A DNA stretch of 26,230 bases from JBEIUO01 sp964549785 (GTDB lineage: Bacteria > Planctomycetota > Phycisphaerae > Phycisphaerales > UBA1924), in NCBI GenBank assembly GCA_964549785.1, contig CAZJXA010000017.1:1-26230 (forward strand), given 5' to 3'. Below, piece after piece: positions 1 through 7,454 of this stretch. Under the pieces are notes generated by a model. That model was given only the letters and a program-made list of their open reading frames with translations. It was not told where the DNA came from and did no database searches. Made by a program: the position numbers and the translations under genes. How positions within the stretch are numbered: the stretch's first letter is position 1; every line of letters starts with the position of its first letter.

Positions 1-46
1 CGGTCTTCGAAACCGAAGGTTGCAGGTTCGAGCCCTGCCCGAGACG
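1..46 (+). tRNA. tRNA-Arg(UCG), 3' part only (5' end lies outside the window)
   Basis: The first base corresponds to about tRNA position 28. A 4-bp part of the anticodon stem (CGGT/ACCG) encloses the 7-nt loop CTTCGAA, giving anticodon TCG after the invariant T33. A 5-bp T stem (GCAGG/CCTGC) with loop TTCGAGC follows, then the acceptor 3' strand CCGAGAC and discriminator G. Discriminator G is usual for tRNA-Arg. CCA is not encoded (TTGA follows), so it would be added after transcription. The D arm and 5' acceptor strand are missing because of the window edge. Confidence 0.88.
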
Positions 47-196
47 TTGATCTTGACAGCGATTTCCGTTCGGCGGGCTTCGGGGTTTGGAGCTGCTCGA
101 TCATCCGAGCGATCATCGACCAGATCATCGGTGTGAACGACCGACGACGATGCAGAAGGCGCGAGCGGGGAGAAACCGCTCTTGTTCTCCGCCCCT

Positions 197-724
197 TCAC
201 ACGTCGCCCGCGGCGCCTTCCGAGTCCCGCGCCAGCAAGTCCGAGTAACTGCAATCGATCGCTTCGCCCAAGCACGGCCCAAACGCCGCACGCAACTCGC
301 CCACGCAGCCCCGGGCCGCTTCGACATCGCAATCACGCGAAACCAGGGCCTCGAACTCGAGGAACCTCCCGAGTGTTTCGACCTGATCGAGGTGGATACG
401 GGCGTTGGCGATCAGCCAGAGTTCCCGCACCTTCCGCACCACGACCCACACTGGCAAAGGCACTCTTCCAAACCGTTCGAGTGCCCGGTGCTCGGAATAG
501 ATTGTGAAATTGCTCACCTTTGCCGTGATGCGGTTCGGTCGCTCATAAAACACCCACTCCGTCGGTTCCCCCTCGGTCTCGCGTTTCTTCAGGCGGCCGT
601 TCGGGATCCGGAAGTAGGTATCGGTCTGCCGCAATTCGCCGATCAGCGACGCCCCCATCGAGCGGCACACGTTCCGCGCCAACGGCAGGTCGCGCAACTC
701 CGATTTGAACTCGACGTTTTGCAT
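197..724 (-). CDS. CYTH-domain protein (class IV adenylate cyclase / triphosphatase-like)
   Basis: A 175-residue protein. CYTH proteins form a beta-barrel tunnel that binds triphosphate-containing substrates and metal; members include CyaB-type adenylate cyclases, thiamine triphosphatases and inorganic triphosphatases. Seen here: an N-terminal VEFKSEL segment (the E-x-K signature, shortened), TDTYFRIPNGRLKKRE around residues 34-49, a VRKVRELW strand near 96-103 and an LDQVETLGRFLEFEAL stretch near 112-127 that matches the conserved 'D.V..LG.F.E.E' element. I chose the ATG at 724 because the family begins directly with this segment; the longer in-frame extension to 877 would run into the ligase gene. 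The gene lies 101 bp downstream of ligA on the same strand and may be co-transcribed with it. The substrate cannot be told from sequence. Confidence 0.8.
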   Translation of the reverse strand: MQNVEFKSELRDLPLARNVCRSMGASLIGELRQTDTYFRIPNGRLKKRETEGEPTEWVFYERPNRITAKVSNFTIYSEHRALERFGRVPLPVWVVVRKVRELWLIANARIHLDQVETLGRFLEFEALVSRDCDVEAARGCVGELRAAFGPCLGEAIDCSYSDLLARDSEGAAGDV

Positions 725-825
725 AGGAGCAATCCCAAGGAAGCAGGCGGCAGCGTATTCGCGGATCCGGGCCGACACGGTGTGGATCCCGATGCAAGAT
801 CCGGATTTTCGGCCCTGAGGCGTTC

Positions 826-2997
826 TTACCGCGACCCCGCGTCCTTCAACTCGTGCAAAAGCCGGGCCTCGTCCCACACCTCCACCCCGAGCTCCCGCGC
901 CTTCTCCAACTTGCTCCCCGCCTCACTCCCCGCGACCACCACGCTCGTCTTCTTGGAGACCGATCCCGACACCTTCGCCCCCAAGGACTCCAGCAGTTCG
1001 CTCAAGGCAGTCCGTTCATAGGTTTCCAGCGTCCCGGTGATGACCATTGTCTTGCCGCTGAACCGTCCGCCGAGGGCCGCCTTCACACCTCGCTTCTCTT
1101 TGTAATCACCGGAGTCCAGCGACACCCCCAACGCAGTTAACTCGGCGAACAAGTGCTGCGCGGCCGGGCTGTTCAGGTACTCGTGAACCGTCGGCGCCGT
1201 GTCCTTCCCTAATCCCGTCTCTGGTCGATCCGCGGTCTCCACCGCATACCCCAAGGCCACCGCCTCGTCCTTCGAGAGCGACTTGGGCCGCAGATGCCGC
1301 TCGTCCGCCGTTACCAGCGTGGCGACATCCGGAAACTTGACCGCCAGCAATTTGGACGTCGTTTCGCCGACGTGCCGCATCCCCATCCCCGCCAGCAATT
1401 TCCGCATCCCCCGGCCCTTCGCGGCTTCGATCCCCGCCAGCAGATTCTCCACTTTCTTTTCACCCATCCGGTCCAGTTCCAGCAGCGCCGTCCGGTGCTC
1501 GTGCAGCCGAAAAATGTCCGCAAAACTCCGCAGCGGAATCCCGGCATCGGCAATGATGAGATCGATCGTCTTCTCCCCCAGCCCGTCGATATCCATCTGC
1601 TTCCGTCCTGCGAACCAGACCAGTTTCTCGCGAATCTGGGCAGGGCACTCCGGGTTGATGCACCGCCGCACGGTCTCCAGCGACGGAGTCTCGGCCGCCT
1701 CGGGCGGCTCCACCTCCACCGTTCCCGAACACATCGGGCAGTGGGGGGGCGGCTCAATCGGTTTGGCTCCCTTCGCCCGGCTCCTCATCTCCACGCCCAC
1801 CACCTGCGGGATCACCTCGCCCGCCTTTTCGACAAACACTGTGTCGCCGATACGGATATCCGTCCGTTCGCCCTCGGTTTCCGTCGTGGCGTCCTTGATC
1901 CGCCCGTAGTTGTGCAGCGTTGCGTGTTTGACCACGGTCCCGGCCAACAACACCGGCTCCATTGTCGCTCGTGGCGTGATCTTCCCCGTTTTCCCCACCT
2001 GATGTTCGACGTTCAGCAGCCGCGTGGTTTTGCGTTCCGCCGGATACTTGTACGCGATCATCCAGCGCGGGCTCTTGGAGTTGTAACCGAGCGATTCCTG
2101 GAGCGCAAAGTCGTCGATTCGTACCACCATCCCATCCGTCGCCCAGTTGAGCCCGCGTCGCTCGTTGTCGAACGCCGTGATCGCCGCCAACGCCTCCTCG
2201 ATACCCGAACACCGTTTCGCACCCGTGGAAACCGGCACCCCCATCACGCGGAGCCGTCGCTGAAAATCGCCGTGCGAACCGGCGAATGCCTCATCGGCCA
2301 TCACACCCCGGCCATGGGCTACAAACGCCAACTTCCTGCGCCCCACTTCGGCCGGGTCCAGTTGCTTGAGCGCACCCGCCGCGGCGTTCCGCGGATTCAT
2401 GTAGAGCTCGTCCCCCGCAGCCTCGCGCTCCAGGTTGATCCTCGCGAATTCCGTCAGCGGGAGGAAGACCTCACCCCGGATTTCGAGCACTTCTGGCGCC
2501 GAACCCGAAAGCCGCAAAGGGATCGACCGGATCGCCCGCGCCGAGTGGGTCACGTCATCCCCCCGCAAGCCGTCCCCCCGCGTAAGCGCCAACGCCAACT
2601 CGCCCGACTCATACCGCAGACTGATCGCCAGCCCGTCGATTTTGGGGTCACACACCAAGGCCGGATCATCGGTGCCGTCGTTTTCGCGGCAGTGCTTCTG
2701 CACCCGCGCAAACCACTCCCGCACACCGGACTCCGAATACGTGTTGTCGATCGACAACATCGGCAGTGTGTGCGGCAGCGTGCGGAACCCTTCGATCGCA
2801 GCTCCACCGACGCGCTTGGTCGGGCTCGCGGCGTCGGCCACCTCCGGATACTTCGCTTCCAGCGAAGCCAATTCCGCCAATTGCCGGTCAAACTCCGCGT
2901 CCGACATCACCGGAGACGCCTCCGCGTAGTATGCCGCGTTTGCCCGGTGCAGCAGCAACCGAAGGTCTTTCACACGATCCAAATCCGCTTCGCCCAT
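826..2997 (-). CDS. ligA: NAD-dependent DNA ligase LigA
   Basis: Seals nicks in DNA with NAD+ as adenylate donor during replication and repair. The protein is 723 residues, somewhat longer than the usual ~670. In order: domain Ia (YYAEASPVMSDAEFD, ~23-37), the nucleotidyltransferase domain with catalytic lysine K119 in DPKIDGLAISL, an OB-fold region (~330-405), a four-cysteine zinc finger (C420, C423, C446, C451), helix-hairpin-helix repeats (~465-560) and a C-terminal BRCT domain (~642-720, GKTMVITGTL...). About 25 extra residues lie between the HhH region and the BRCT domain (about 566-592). The start at 2997 (MGEADLDRVKDLRLLLHRAN) matches the family N-terminus; the open frame continues upstream only as antisense of the divergent folD-like gene. 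The two genes share a 45-bp intergenic region, so their promoters must be very close or overlap. The CYTH gene follows downstream. Confidence 0.96.
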   Translation of the reverse strand: MGEADLDRVKDLRLLLHRANAAYYAEASPVMSDAEFDRQLAELASLEAKYPEVADAASPTKRVGGAAIEGFRTLPHTLPMLSIDNTYSESGVREWFARVQKHCRENDGTDDPALVCDPKIDGLAISLRYESGELALALTRGDGLRGDDVTHSARAIRSIPLRLSGSAPEVLEIRGEVFLPLTEFARINLEREAAGDELYMNPRNAAAGALKQLDPAEVGRRKLAFVAHGRGVMADEAFAGSHGDFQRRLRVMGVPVSTGAKRCSGIEEALAAITAFDNERRGLNWATDGMVVRIDDFALQESLGYNSKSPRWMIAYKYPAERKTTRLLNVEHQVGKTGKITPRATMEPVLLAGTVVKHATLHNYGRIKDATTETEGERTDIRIGDTVFVEKAGEVIPQVVGVEMRSRAKGAKPIEPPPHCPMCSGTVEVEPPEAAETPSLETVRRCINPECPAQIREKLVWFAGRKQMDIDGLGEKTIDLIIADAGIPLRSFADIFRLHEHRTALLELDRMGEKKVENLLAGIEAAKGRGMRKLLAGMGMRHVGETTSKLLAVKFPDVATLVTADERHLRPKSLSKDEAVALGYAVETADRPETGLGKDTAPTVHEYLNSPAAQHLFAELTALGVSLDSGDYKEKRGVKAALGGRFSGKTMVITGTLETYERTALSELLESLGAKVSGSVSKKTSVVVAGSEAGSKLEKARELGVEVWDEARLLHELKDAGSR

Positions 2998-3042
2998 GGT
3001 CGGCCATCGTACCGCGCCGCCGCACGAGTACGCTTCCCCCGC

Positions 3043-3957
3043 ATGCCCGCACAGATCATCGACGGCGTTGCGCTCGCCAAAGACTTCCGTCGGCAGATCG
3101 CCGAACGCGCCTCTGCCATCAAGTCCCGCGGCCACGCCGTCCGCCTCGACGCCCTGCTCGTCGAATCCGGTGACAACGGTGCCCGTGTCTACGCCGAGAA
3201 CCAAGCCCGCACCTGCGAAATGCTCGGCATCCAGTACAAACTCCACACCCTCGACCGCGATTCGATCTTTGACGACATCGCCGGCCGCGTGCTCCTCCTC
3301 TCCGCCAACGACGACGTCTCCGCCATCATGGTCCACCTCCCCCTGCCCGAACACGTCGATGCCTATCAGGTGCAACGCCTCATCGCCGCCGAGAAAGACG
3401 TTGAGGGCGTCAACCCCGCCAACATCGGCAACGTCGTCTACGGACGCTCCTCGCTCGCCCCCTGCACCGGCCTGGCCGTCGTCCGCATGGTCGAACACGT
3501 GTGCCGAACCGACCCGGCGTTTGGCCCGTGCGGCCAAACCCCCTCGGCACCGCTCCTCCGCGGCAAACTCGCCGTCGTCGTCGGTGCGGGCGACGTCGTC
3601 GGCAAACCCATCGCCGTCCTCCTCATGCGGCAGGAGGCCACCGTCGTTTCCTGCAACAAGTTCACCCCCGAGATCACCGAACTGGCCCGAAAAGCCGACG
3701 TCCTGGTGGCCGCGGCGGGAGTCCCGGGCCTCATCACCGCCGACATGGTCAAGCCGGGGGCAGTCGTCATCGATGTGGGCGTTAACCGAGTTCTCGGACC
3801 CGACGGCAAAAACAAAACGGTCGGGGACGTCGATTACGTCCCGGTGTCCGAAAGAGCGGGGTGGATCAGCCCGGTTCCGGGCGGCGTCGGTCCCATGACG
3901 ATCGCCATGCTCCTCCTCAACGTCGTGGAGGCGTGCGGAAGAAAAGTCGGGCTGTGA
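3043..3957 (+). CDS. folD: FolD-like methylenetetrahydrofolate dehydrogenase, with altered active site
   Basis: FolD normally oxidises 5,10-methylene-THF to methenyl-THF with NAD(P)+ and hydrolyses it to 10-formyl-THF. This 304-residue protein has the family layout: N-terminal catalytic domain, Rossmann cofactor domain (VVVGAGDVVGKP, ~168-179; VLVAAAGVPG, ~220-229; VVIDVGVN, ~241-248) and the C-terminal SPVPGGVGPMT motif. Y50 is kept. At the positions of the E. coli catalytic residues K54, Q98 and D121 this protein has Q54 (in VYAENQAR), H98 (in VHLPLP) and E121 (in KDVEG). The usual CTP motif reads CTG. The alignment has no gaps up to residue 121, so the register is firm. Human K56Q-type enzymes lose cyclohydrolase but can keep dehydrogenase activity, so this may be a dehydrogenase-only or re-purposed homologue. 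The ATG at 3043 matches the family start; no clear Shine-Dalgarno is visible. The gene is divergent from ligA and tatA lies downstream on the same strand. Confidence 0.88.
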   Translation: MPAQIIDGVALAKDFRRQIAERASAIKSRGHAVRLDALLVESGDNGARVYAENQARTCEMLGIQYKLHTLDRDSIFDDIAGRVLLLSANDDVSAIMVHLPLPEHVDAYQVQRLIAAEKDVEGVNPANIGNVVYGRSSLAPCTGLAVVRMVEHVCRTDPAFGPCGQTPSAPLLRGKLAVVVGAGDVVGKPIAVLLMRQEATVVSCNKFTPEITELARKADVLVAAAGVPGLITADMVKPGAVVIDVGVNRVLGPDGKNKTVGDVDYVPVSERAGWISPVPGGVGPMTIAMLLLNVVEACGRKVGL

Positions 3958-4082
3958 CCGCCACTCTCCGGGACGCATTAGCCGCTGGGTTCGCCCGTTG
4001 GACTTTGAGTTCCGGCGCCCCTTTGATTAAGTGTCTGTGAGGGCTTCACGCGTTCCGTCACACCGCCGCGAGAATCACCTCT

Positions 4083-4424
4083 ATGGAGACGTCCATGTCG
4101 CTTCCTGTCACCACGCTCGGTCTCTTCGGAAATCTGGGCACGTGGGAATTGCTGATCATTCTTGCCATTGGCCTGCTCCTCTTCGGCCGCCGTCTTCCCG
4201 AGGTGGGCAAGAGTTTGGGCAAGGGCATTGTCGAGTTTAAGAAGGGGCTCAAGGGCATCGAGGAAGAAGTGGACACGCAGGCCACGCCTGCCGCCGCGGC
4301 CGGTCGCAACGTCCAGCAGCGCATCAATTCGGTGCCCATCAACAACCTGTCGGAAGACGACACCCGGCGCGTCAGCCGCGCCGATCCGATCGAAGTCGAA
4401 CGCGACGAAACCACCCCACGCTAG
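4083..4424 (+). CDS. tatA: Twin-arginine translocase subunit TatA/TatE
   Basis: Forms the oligomeric channel of the Tat pathway, which exports folded proteins across the cytoplasmic membrane. The 113-residue protein shows the full family pattern: a short N-terminus, one membrane helix (WELLIILAIGLLLF, ~21-34), the FGRRLPEVGKSLGKG hinge and amphipathic helix (~34-50), and a charged, low-complexity cytoplasmic tail. A glutamate near the start of the membrane helix (E22) matches the polar residue typical of TatA. A second ATG lies four codons downstream (4095) and could be the true start. No tatB or tatC is adjacent. It starts 125 bp after the folD-like gene. A REP-like palindrome follows directly after the stop codon. 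Confidence 0.93.
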   Translation: METSMSLPVTTLGLFGNLGTWELLIILAIGLLLFGRRLPEVGKSLGKGIVEFKKGLKGIEEEVDTQATPAAAAGRNVQQRINSVPINNLSEDDTRRVSRADPIEVERDETTPR

Positions 4425-4430
4425 TGGCGG

Positions 4431-4449
4431 CACGGGCATCCTGCCCGTG
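4431..4449. repeat. REP-like perfect palindrome (CACGGGCA/TGCCCGTG)
   Basis: An 8-bp perfect inverted repeat, CACGGGCA-TCC-TGCCCGTG, begins 7 bases after the tatA stop. No T-run follows, so it is not a typical intrinsic terminator. Read as protein it gives strings such as GTGILPV or TGRMPVPP, which I remember as recurring in spurious predicted proteins from planctomycete and verrucomicrobial genomes. That suggests a dispersed repeat family. Within this window I see only one copy, so the dispersed nature is an inference. Confidence 0.55.
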
Positions 4450-4535
4450 TCGGGTCGCATTCAGCGAATCTCAGGAATCGCCTCAAACACCACGCTATCT
4501 CTTATCAGTGCCCTTTCGCGGCAATACGCTCCCCC

Positions 4536-6809
4536 ATGAACCTCATGGCGCTCGTGACCGCAGCGGGACGACTGGTGACCGCGCAGCCCACGGACGAACT
4601 CCCAACGCTCCGAATCGAGCGCGACAACACCAGTATCTCAGAAAGTTGCCGCATCGAGATCGATCCCGATCTCGTCATCCCCGACACCGACAGCAACGGC
4701 GTCATCCACATTACCGCCGACAACATCACGCTCGAGTTCACCGGCACGCAGCTCCGCGGCGCGCCCGACGGTACCCCGTGGGACGCGCTCACCGGCGTCG
4801 GCGTTGCCATCCGAAACCACCGCAACGTCACCATCCGGGGCGGCGAATTTTCCGGCTTCAAAGTCGCCATCGACGCGGAACACGTGGGCGGCTTCACGAT
4901 TCAGGGCACCCGCTTTCACGACAACTTTCGTCAGCGGCTGAAATCAACGCCCGAGGCCGAGGATTCATCCGACTGGCTCTTCCCGCATCACGACGACAAC
5001 AGGGAGTGGGCCACCAAGTGGGGCGGCGCTGTCAGCATCCGGCACGCCAACGCCGTCACCGTTTCCGGCGTGACGGTCCGCCGCGGCCAGAACGGCATCC
5101 TGCTGCACGATGTGAACGACTCCAGGCTGTTCGACAACGATGTGTCCTTCCTCTCCGGCTGGGGTATCGCCATGTTCCGGAGCAGCCGCAACATCGTGAG
5201 CCGCAATGCCGCGGACTTCTGCATCCGAGGCCACTCCGAAGGTGTCTATAACCGGGGTCAGGATTCCGCGGGTATCCTCGCCTTCGAGCAGTGTTCCGGC
5301 AACACCTTCATCGAAAACTCCGCAACCCATGGCGGCGATGGGTTCTTTGGCTTTGGTGGGCTGGAGGCGCTCGGCGACCTGCCGGCTCCGACCGGTTTCA
5401 CGCACGAGCTAAAGGGATGCAACGACAACATCTTCATCGGGAATGACTTTTCCTTCGCCTCCGCGCACGGGCTCGAGATGACGTTTTCATTCGGGAACAT
5501 CATCATCGACAACCAGTTCACCGGCGACGGCATCTGCGGAATCTGGGGCGGCTATTCGCAGGGAACCCGTATCAGCAGCAACACCTTCCGCGCCTGCGGC
5601 ACCCACTCAAACGGGCTGGAACGGGGCGGAATCAACATCGAGCACGGGGCCAACAACCACATCGTGGACAACGTTTTCGCCGACAACCGTTGCGGCGTCC
5701 ACCTGTGGTGGGATCCTCACGCGGACTTTGAAACCAAGCCCTGGGGCAAAGCCAACTACGTCGGCACGCTCGGCAACGTCATCGCCAACAACCGCTTCAC
5801 CCTCACGGCCGACGGCGAAGGTGCAAAGCCTGCCGCCGTTCCAAAGCCCGTTCCCATGCTCCACCTGCGTGATCCCCGCGCCGCCACGCAAGACACACCG
5901 CCCATCCTCTTCATCGGCAACACGTTCGATCTCAGGCACGAAAACGCCCGAACCGTCGACACCGACCCGGGTGTGATGCTCCTCCAGACGGGAAATGTCC
6001 CCGCATTCGAGAAACCCGCCGCGACCGCGCAGGGCGTCACATCCCCGGTGGGCAAACGGGCGCACGGCGGCCGCGAAGCGATCATCATGAGCGAGTGGGG
6101 GCCTTGGGATTTTCAGGAACCTATGGTGCGTCGGGCCGAGGCCTCCAACGGCGGCGACCGGTGGGAAATCTTTGGCTCGGGCGTGTTGTGGACCGCCACC
6201 GACTTGGACAACCGCGAAGTAACGCAGTGGGCTGTCTCACCCTCGCCGGACAAGCCGCTGCAATTGATGGTGACCAACTCTCAGGGCTGGCGGAAGTATC
6301 GATACCGGATCTCCAACGGAGCCGGATGGGAAACGGACGTTTCGGGCACGATCTTGGGCGGCTGGTGGGATGTCCGAGCCTTCAACTGGTCTGACAACGC
6401 CGATCCTCGCACCAACCTCGAAGGGTGGCGGGCCCTCGCCGCGGATGAAGGCGTTCAGCGCACCAAGTCGGGTTCCTTGAAGCTCCGCTTCGCGCATCAG
6501 GGGCCATCCGATCTCCGGTGGGGTCACACGGAATTCGCGGCAAAGATCGGGCACGAGCGATTCGGCCTTGTCGCCTCGGCCTCGCCGCACCTTCCCGTCG
6601 GCACGTATCGCCTCACCACGCTCTCGGACGACGGCGTCCGTGTCACGGTGGATGGGGTCACCGTGATCGAGAACTGGACATGGCACGGCCCCACCAAAGA
6701 CGAGGGGACGTTCGAGGTCAAGGAAGAACGCCCTGTTCCGATCGCCGTGGAATACTTCGAGATCGATGGTTTTGCCGTCCTCGACCTCGGGATCGAACCC
6801 GCGGAGTAA
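4536..6809 (+). CDS. Right-handed parallel beta-helix protein with C-terminal PA14-like domain
   Basis: A 757-residue protein. Residues ~50-480 hold many short Asn/Gly-rich strand repeats of beta-helix type (NVTIRGGEFSGF, NGILLHDVNDSRLFDND, GNTFIENSATHGGDGFFG, NHIVDNVFADNRCGVHLW), as in NosD/CASH-type proteins and polysaccharide lyases. The C-terminal ~100 residues (PVGTYRLTTLSDDGVRVTVD...VIENWTWHGP) look like a PA14 domain, usually carbohydrate-binding. A role in binding or cleaving polysaccharide outside the cytoplasm is inferred. The N-terminus (MNLMALVTAAGRLVTAQ) is only weakly hydrophobic and lacks a convincing signal peptide, so export is uncertain. The gene stands alone, 111 bp after tatA; no catalytic residues can be named. 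Confidence 0.8.
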   Translation: MNLMALVTAAGRLVTAQPTDELPTLRIERDNTSISESCRIEIDPDLVIPDTDSNGVIHITADNITLEFTGTQLRGAPDGTPWDALTGVGVAIRNHRNVTIRGGEFSGFKVAIDAEHVGGFTIQGTRFHDNFRQRLKSTPEAEDSSDWLFPHHDDNREWATKWGGAVSIRHANAVTVSGVTVRRGQNGILLHDVNDSRLFDNDVSFLSGWGIAMFRSSRNIVSRNAADFCIRGHSEGVYNRGQDSAGILAFEQCSGNTFIENSATHGGDGFFGFGGLEALGDLPAPTGFTHELKGCNDNIFIGNDFSFASAHGLEMTFSFGNIIIDNQFTGDGICGIWGGYSQGTRISSNTFRACGTHSNGLERGGINIEHGANNHIVDNVFADNRCGVHLWWDPHADFETKPWGKANYVGTLGNVIANNRFTLTADGEGAKPAAVPKPVPMLHLRDPRAATQDTPPILFIGNTFDLRHENARTVDTDPGVMLLQTGNVPAFEKPAATAQGVTSPVGKRAHGGREAIIMSEWGPWDFQEPMVRRAEASNGGDRWEIFGSGVLWTATDLDNREVTQWAVSPSPDKPLQLMVTNSQGWRKYRYRISNGAGWETDVSGTILGGWWDVRAFNWSDNADPRTNLEGWRALAADEGVQRTKSGSLKLRFAHQGPSDLRWGHTEFAAKIGHERFGLVASASPHLPVGTYRLTTLSDDGVRVTVDGVTVIENWTWHGPTKDEGTFEVKEERPVPIAVEYFEIDGFAVLDLGIEPAE

Positions 6810-6944
6810 AAGCCCCGAAGTGCGTGCGGGCGGGTACTGAAATCCCCCTCCGCGTCGGCGAAAAACGAATCTCGCGCACGAAAACAAGCGTCCCGGGCCG
6901 GTATCTCGAAATCGTGGTACCCCCCGTCTACTATCCCGCCCAAA

Positions 6945-7018
6945 GCCGAGGTAGCTCAGCTGGTTAGAGCGGGACATTCATAACGTCCAGGTCGGCGGTT
7001 CGAGTCCGCCTCTCGGCA
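6945..7018 (+). tRNA. tRNA with CAT anticodon (probably elongator tRNA-Met)
   Basis: A complete 74-nt cloverleaf. The acceptor stem GCCGAGG pairs with TCTCGGC (one G-T pair), the D stem is GCTC/GAGC, the anticodon stem GGACA/CGTCC encloses loop TTCATAA (anticodon CAT, 6979-6981), and the T stem GGCGG/CCGCC has loop TTCGAGT. The discriminator is A. The G1-C72 pair excludes a bacterial initiator tRNA. An A-C mismatch closes the anticodon stem at 31-39. A tRNA-Ile2 read through lysidine modification also has a CAT anticodon and cannot be excluded. No CCA is encoded. Confidence 0.93.
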
Positions 7019-7099
7019 TTTCGACCTTACGTGTGCTTCCGCACCTCTCCTCCTGACTCCGAAGGGGGTTCGAAGGTCTTCGGGCGAAAGGGCGCGTGA

Positions 7100-7369
7100 T
7101 CGCGGCCGGGGGCATGCGGCAGAACCCCGGCGGCAACGCCTAGCGCACCCACCGGCGGTTCGATGATCCCGTTCACCAAGCCCGCAAAGACGAAGACCGA
7201 TGAACCCGTGATCTTCGCCTTCGTCGTCTTTACGTCGAGGGCCCACCGCGACCGCGTCAACGGCAAGGTCATGAAAGACCCGCGCCTCGCCGAAATGATG
7301 GACCCCGAGTCCATGCCCTTCGACTGCAAGAAAATGATCTACGGCGGTTTCTCCGCCATCGTCGACGCG
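7100..7369 (+). pseudogene. Truncated DUF1428 (YbaA-like) remnant
   Basis: From 7163 the plus frame reads PVIFAFVVFTSRAHRDRV, then KVMKDPRLAEMMDPESMPFD and KKMIYGGFSAIVDA. This matches the C-terminal ~65 residues of the DUF1428 family (E. coli YbaA, 117 aa, ends ...SMPFDGKRMIYGGFESIIDE). The N-terminal half (normally beginning YVDGFV...P) cannot be found in any frame between the tRNA-Met and 7163; an in-frame stop lies at 7097. Beyond IVDA the frame reads on into the 3' end of the opposite-strand reductase gene (open until 7498) with unrelated sequence. It is most simply a gene broken by deletion next to the tRNA; the boundaries given are approximate. Confidence 0.7.
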
Positions 7370-7454
7370 TGGAGGAGGCTCGCGTCGCTACCGCGAAGAA
7401 GCGTTGCGTCGTCCGGTTCTCGACGCAGACTTCTGCGCATTCGGCCGCCGAGCT

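Noticed and set aside
182..1021. Plus-strand frame of ~280 residues at the window start
   Set aside because: Antisense to the CYTH and ligA genes, with shadow-like composition.
1294..3042. Plus-strand open frame running into the folD-like gene
   Set aside because: It is antisense to ligA, Arg/Pro/His-rich with no recognisable domain; the FolD-like domain starts exactly at 3043.
2998..3978. Minus-strand N-terminal extension of LigA (long open frame up to 3978)
   Set aside because: It is the antisense of the folD-like gene, has repetitive Asp/Gly/Val composition and no family match; LigA begins at 2997.
4431..4449. Intrinsic terminator for tatA
   Set aside because: The hairpin is perfect but no T-run follows on either strand; a REP-like repeat is a better reading.
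3978..4460. Minus-strand frame opposite tatA
   Set aside because: TatA on the other strand is certain, and this frame contains the TGRMPVPP string produced by the palindrome.
6945..7018. Initiator tRNA-fMet
   Set aside because: It has a G1-C72 pair, whereas bacterial initiators have an unpaired first position, and it lacks the three G-C pairs of the initiator anticodon stem.
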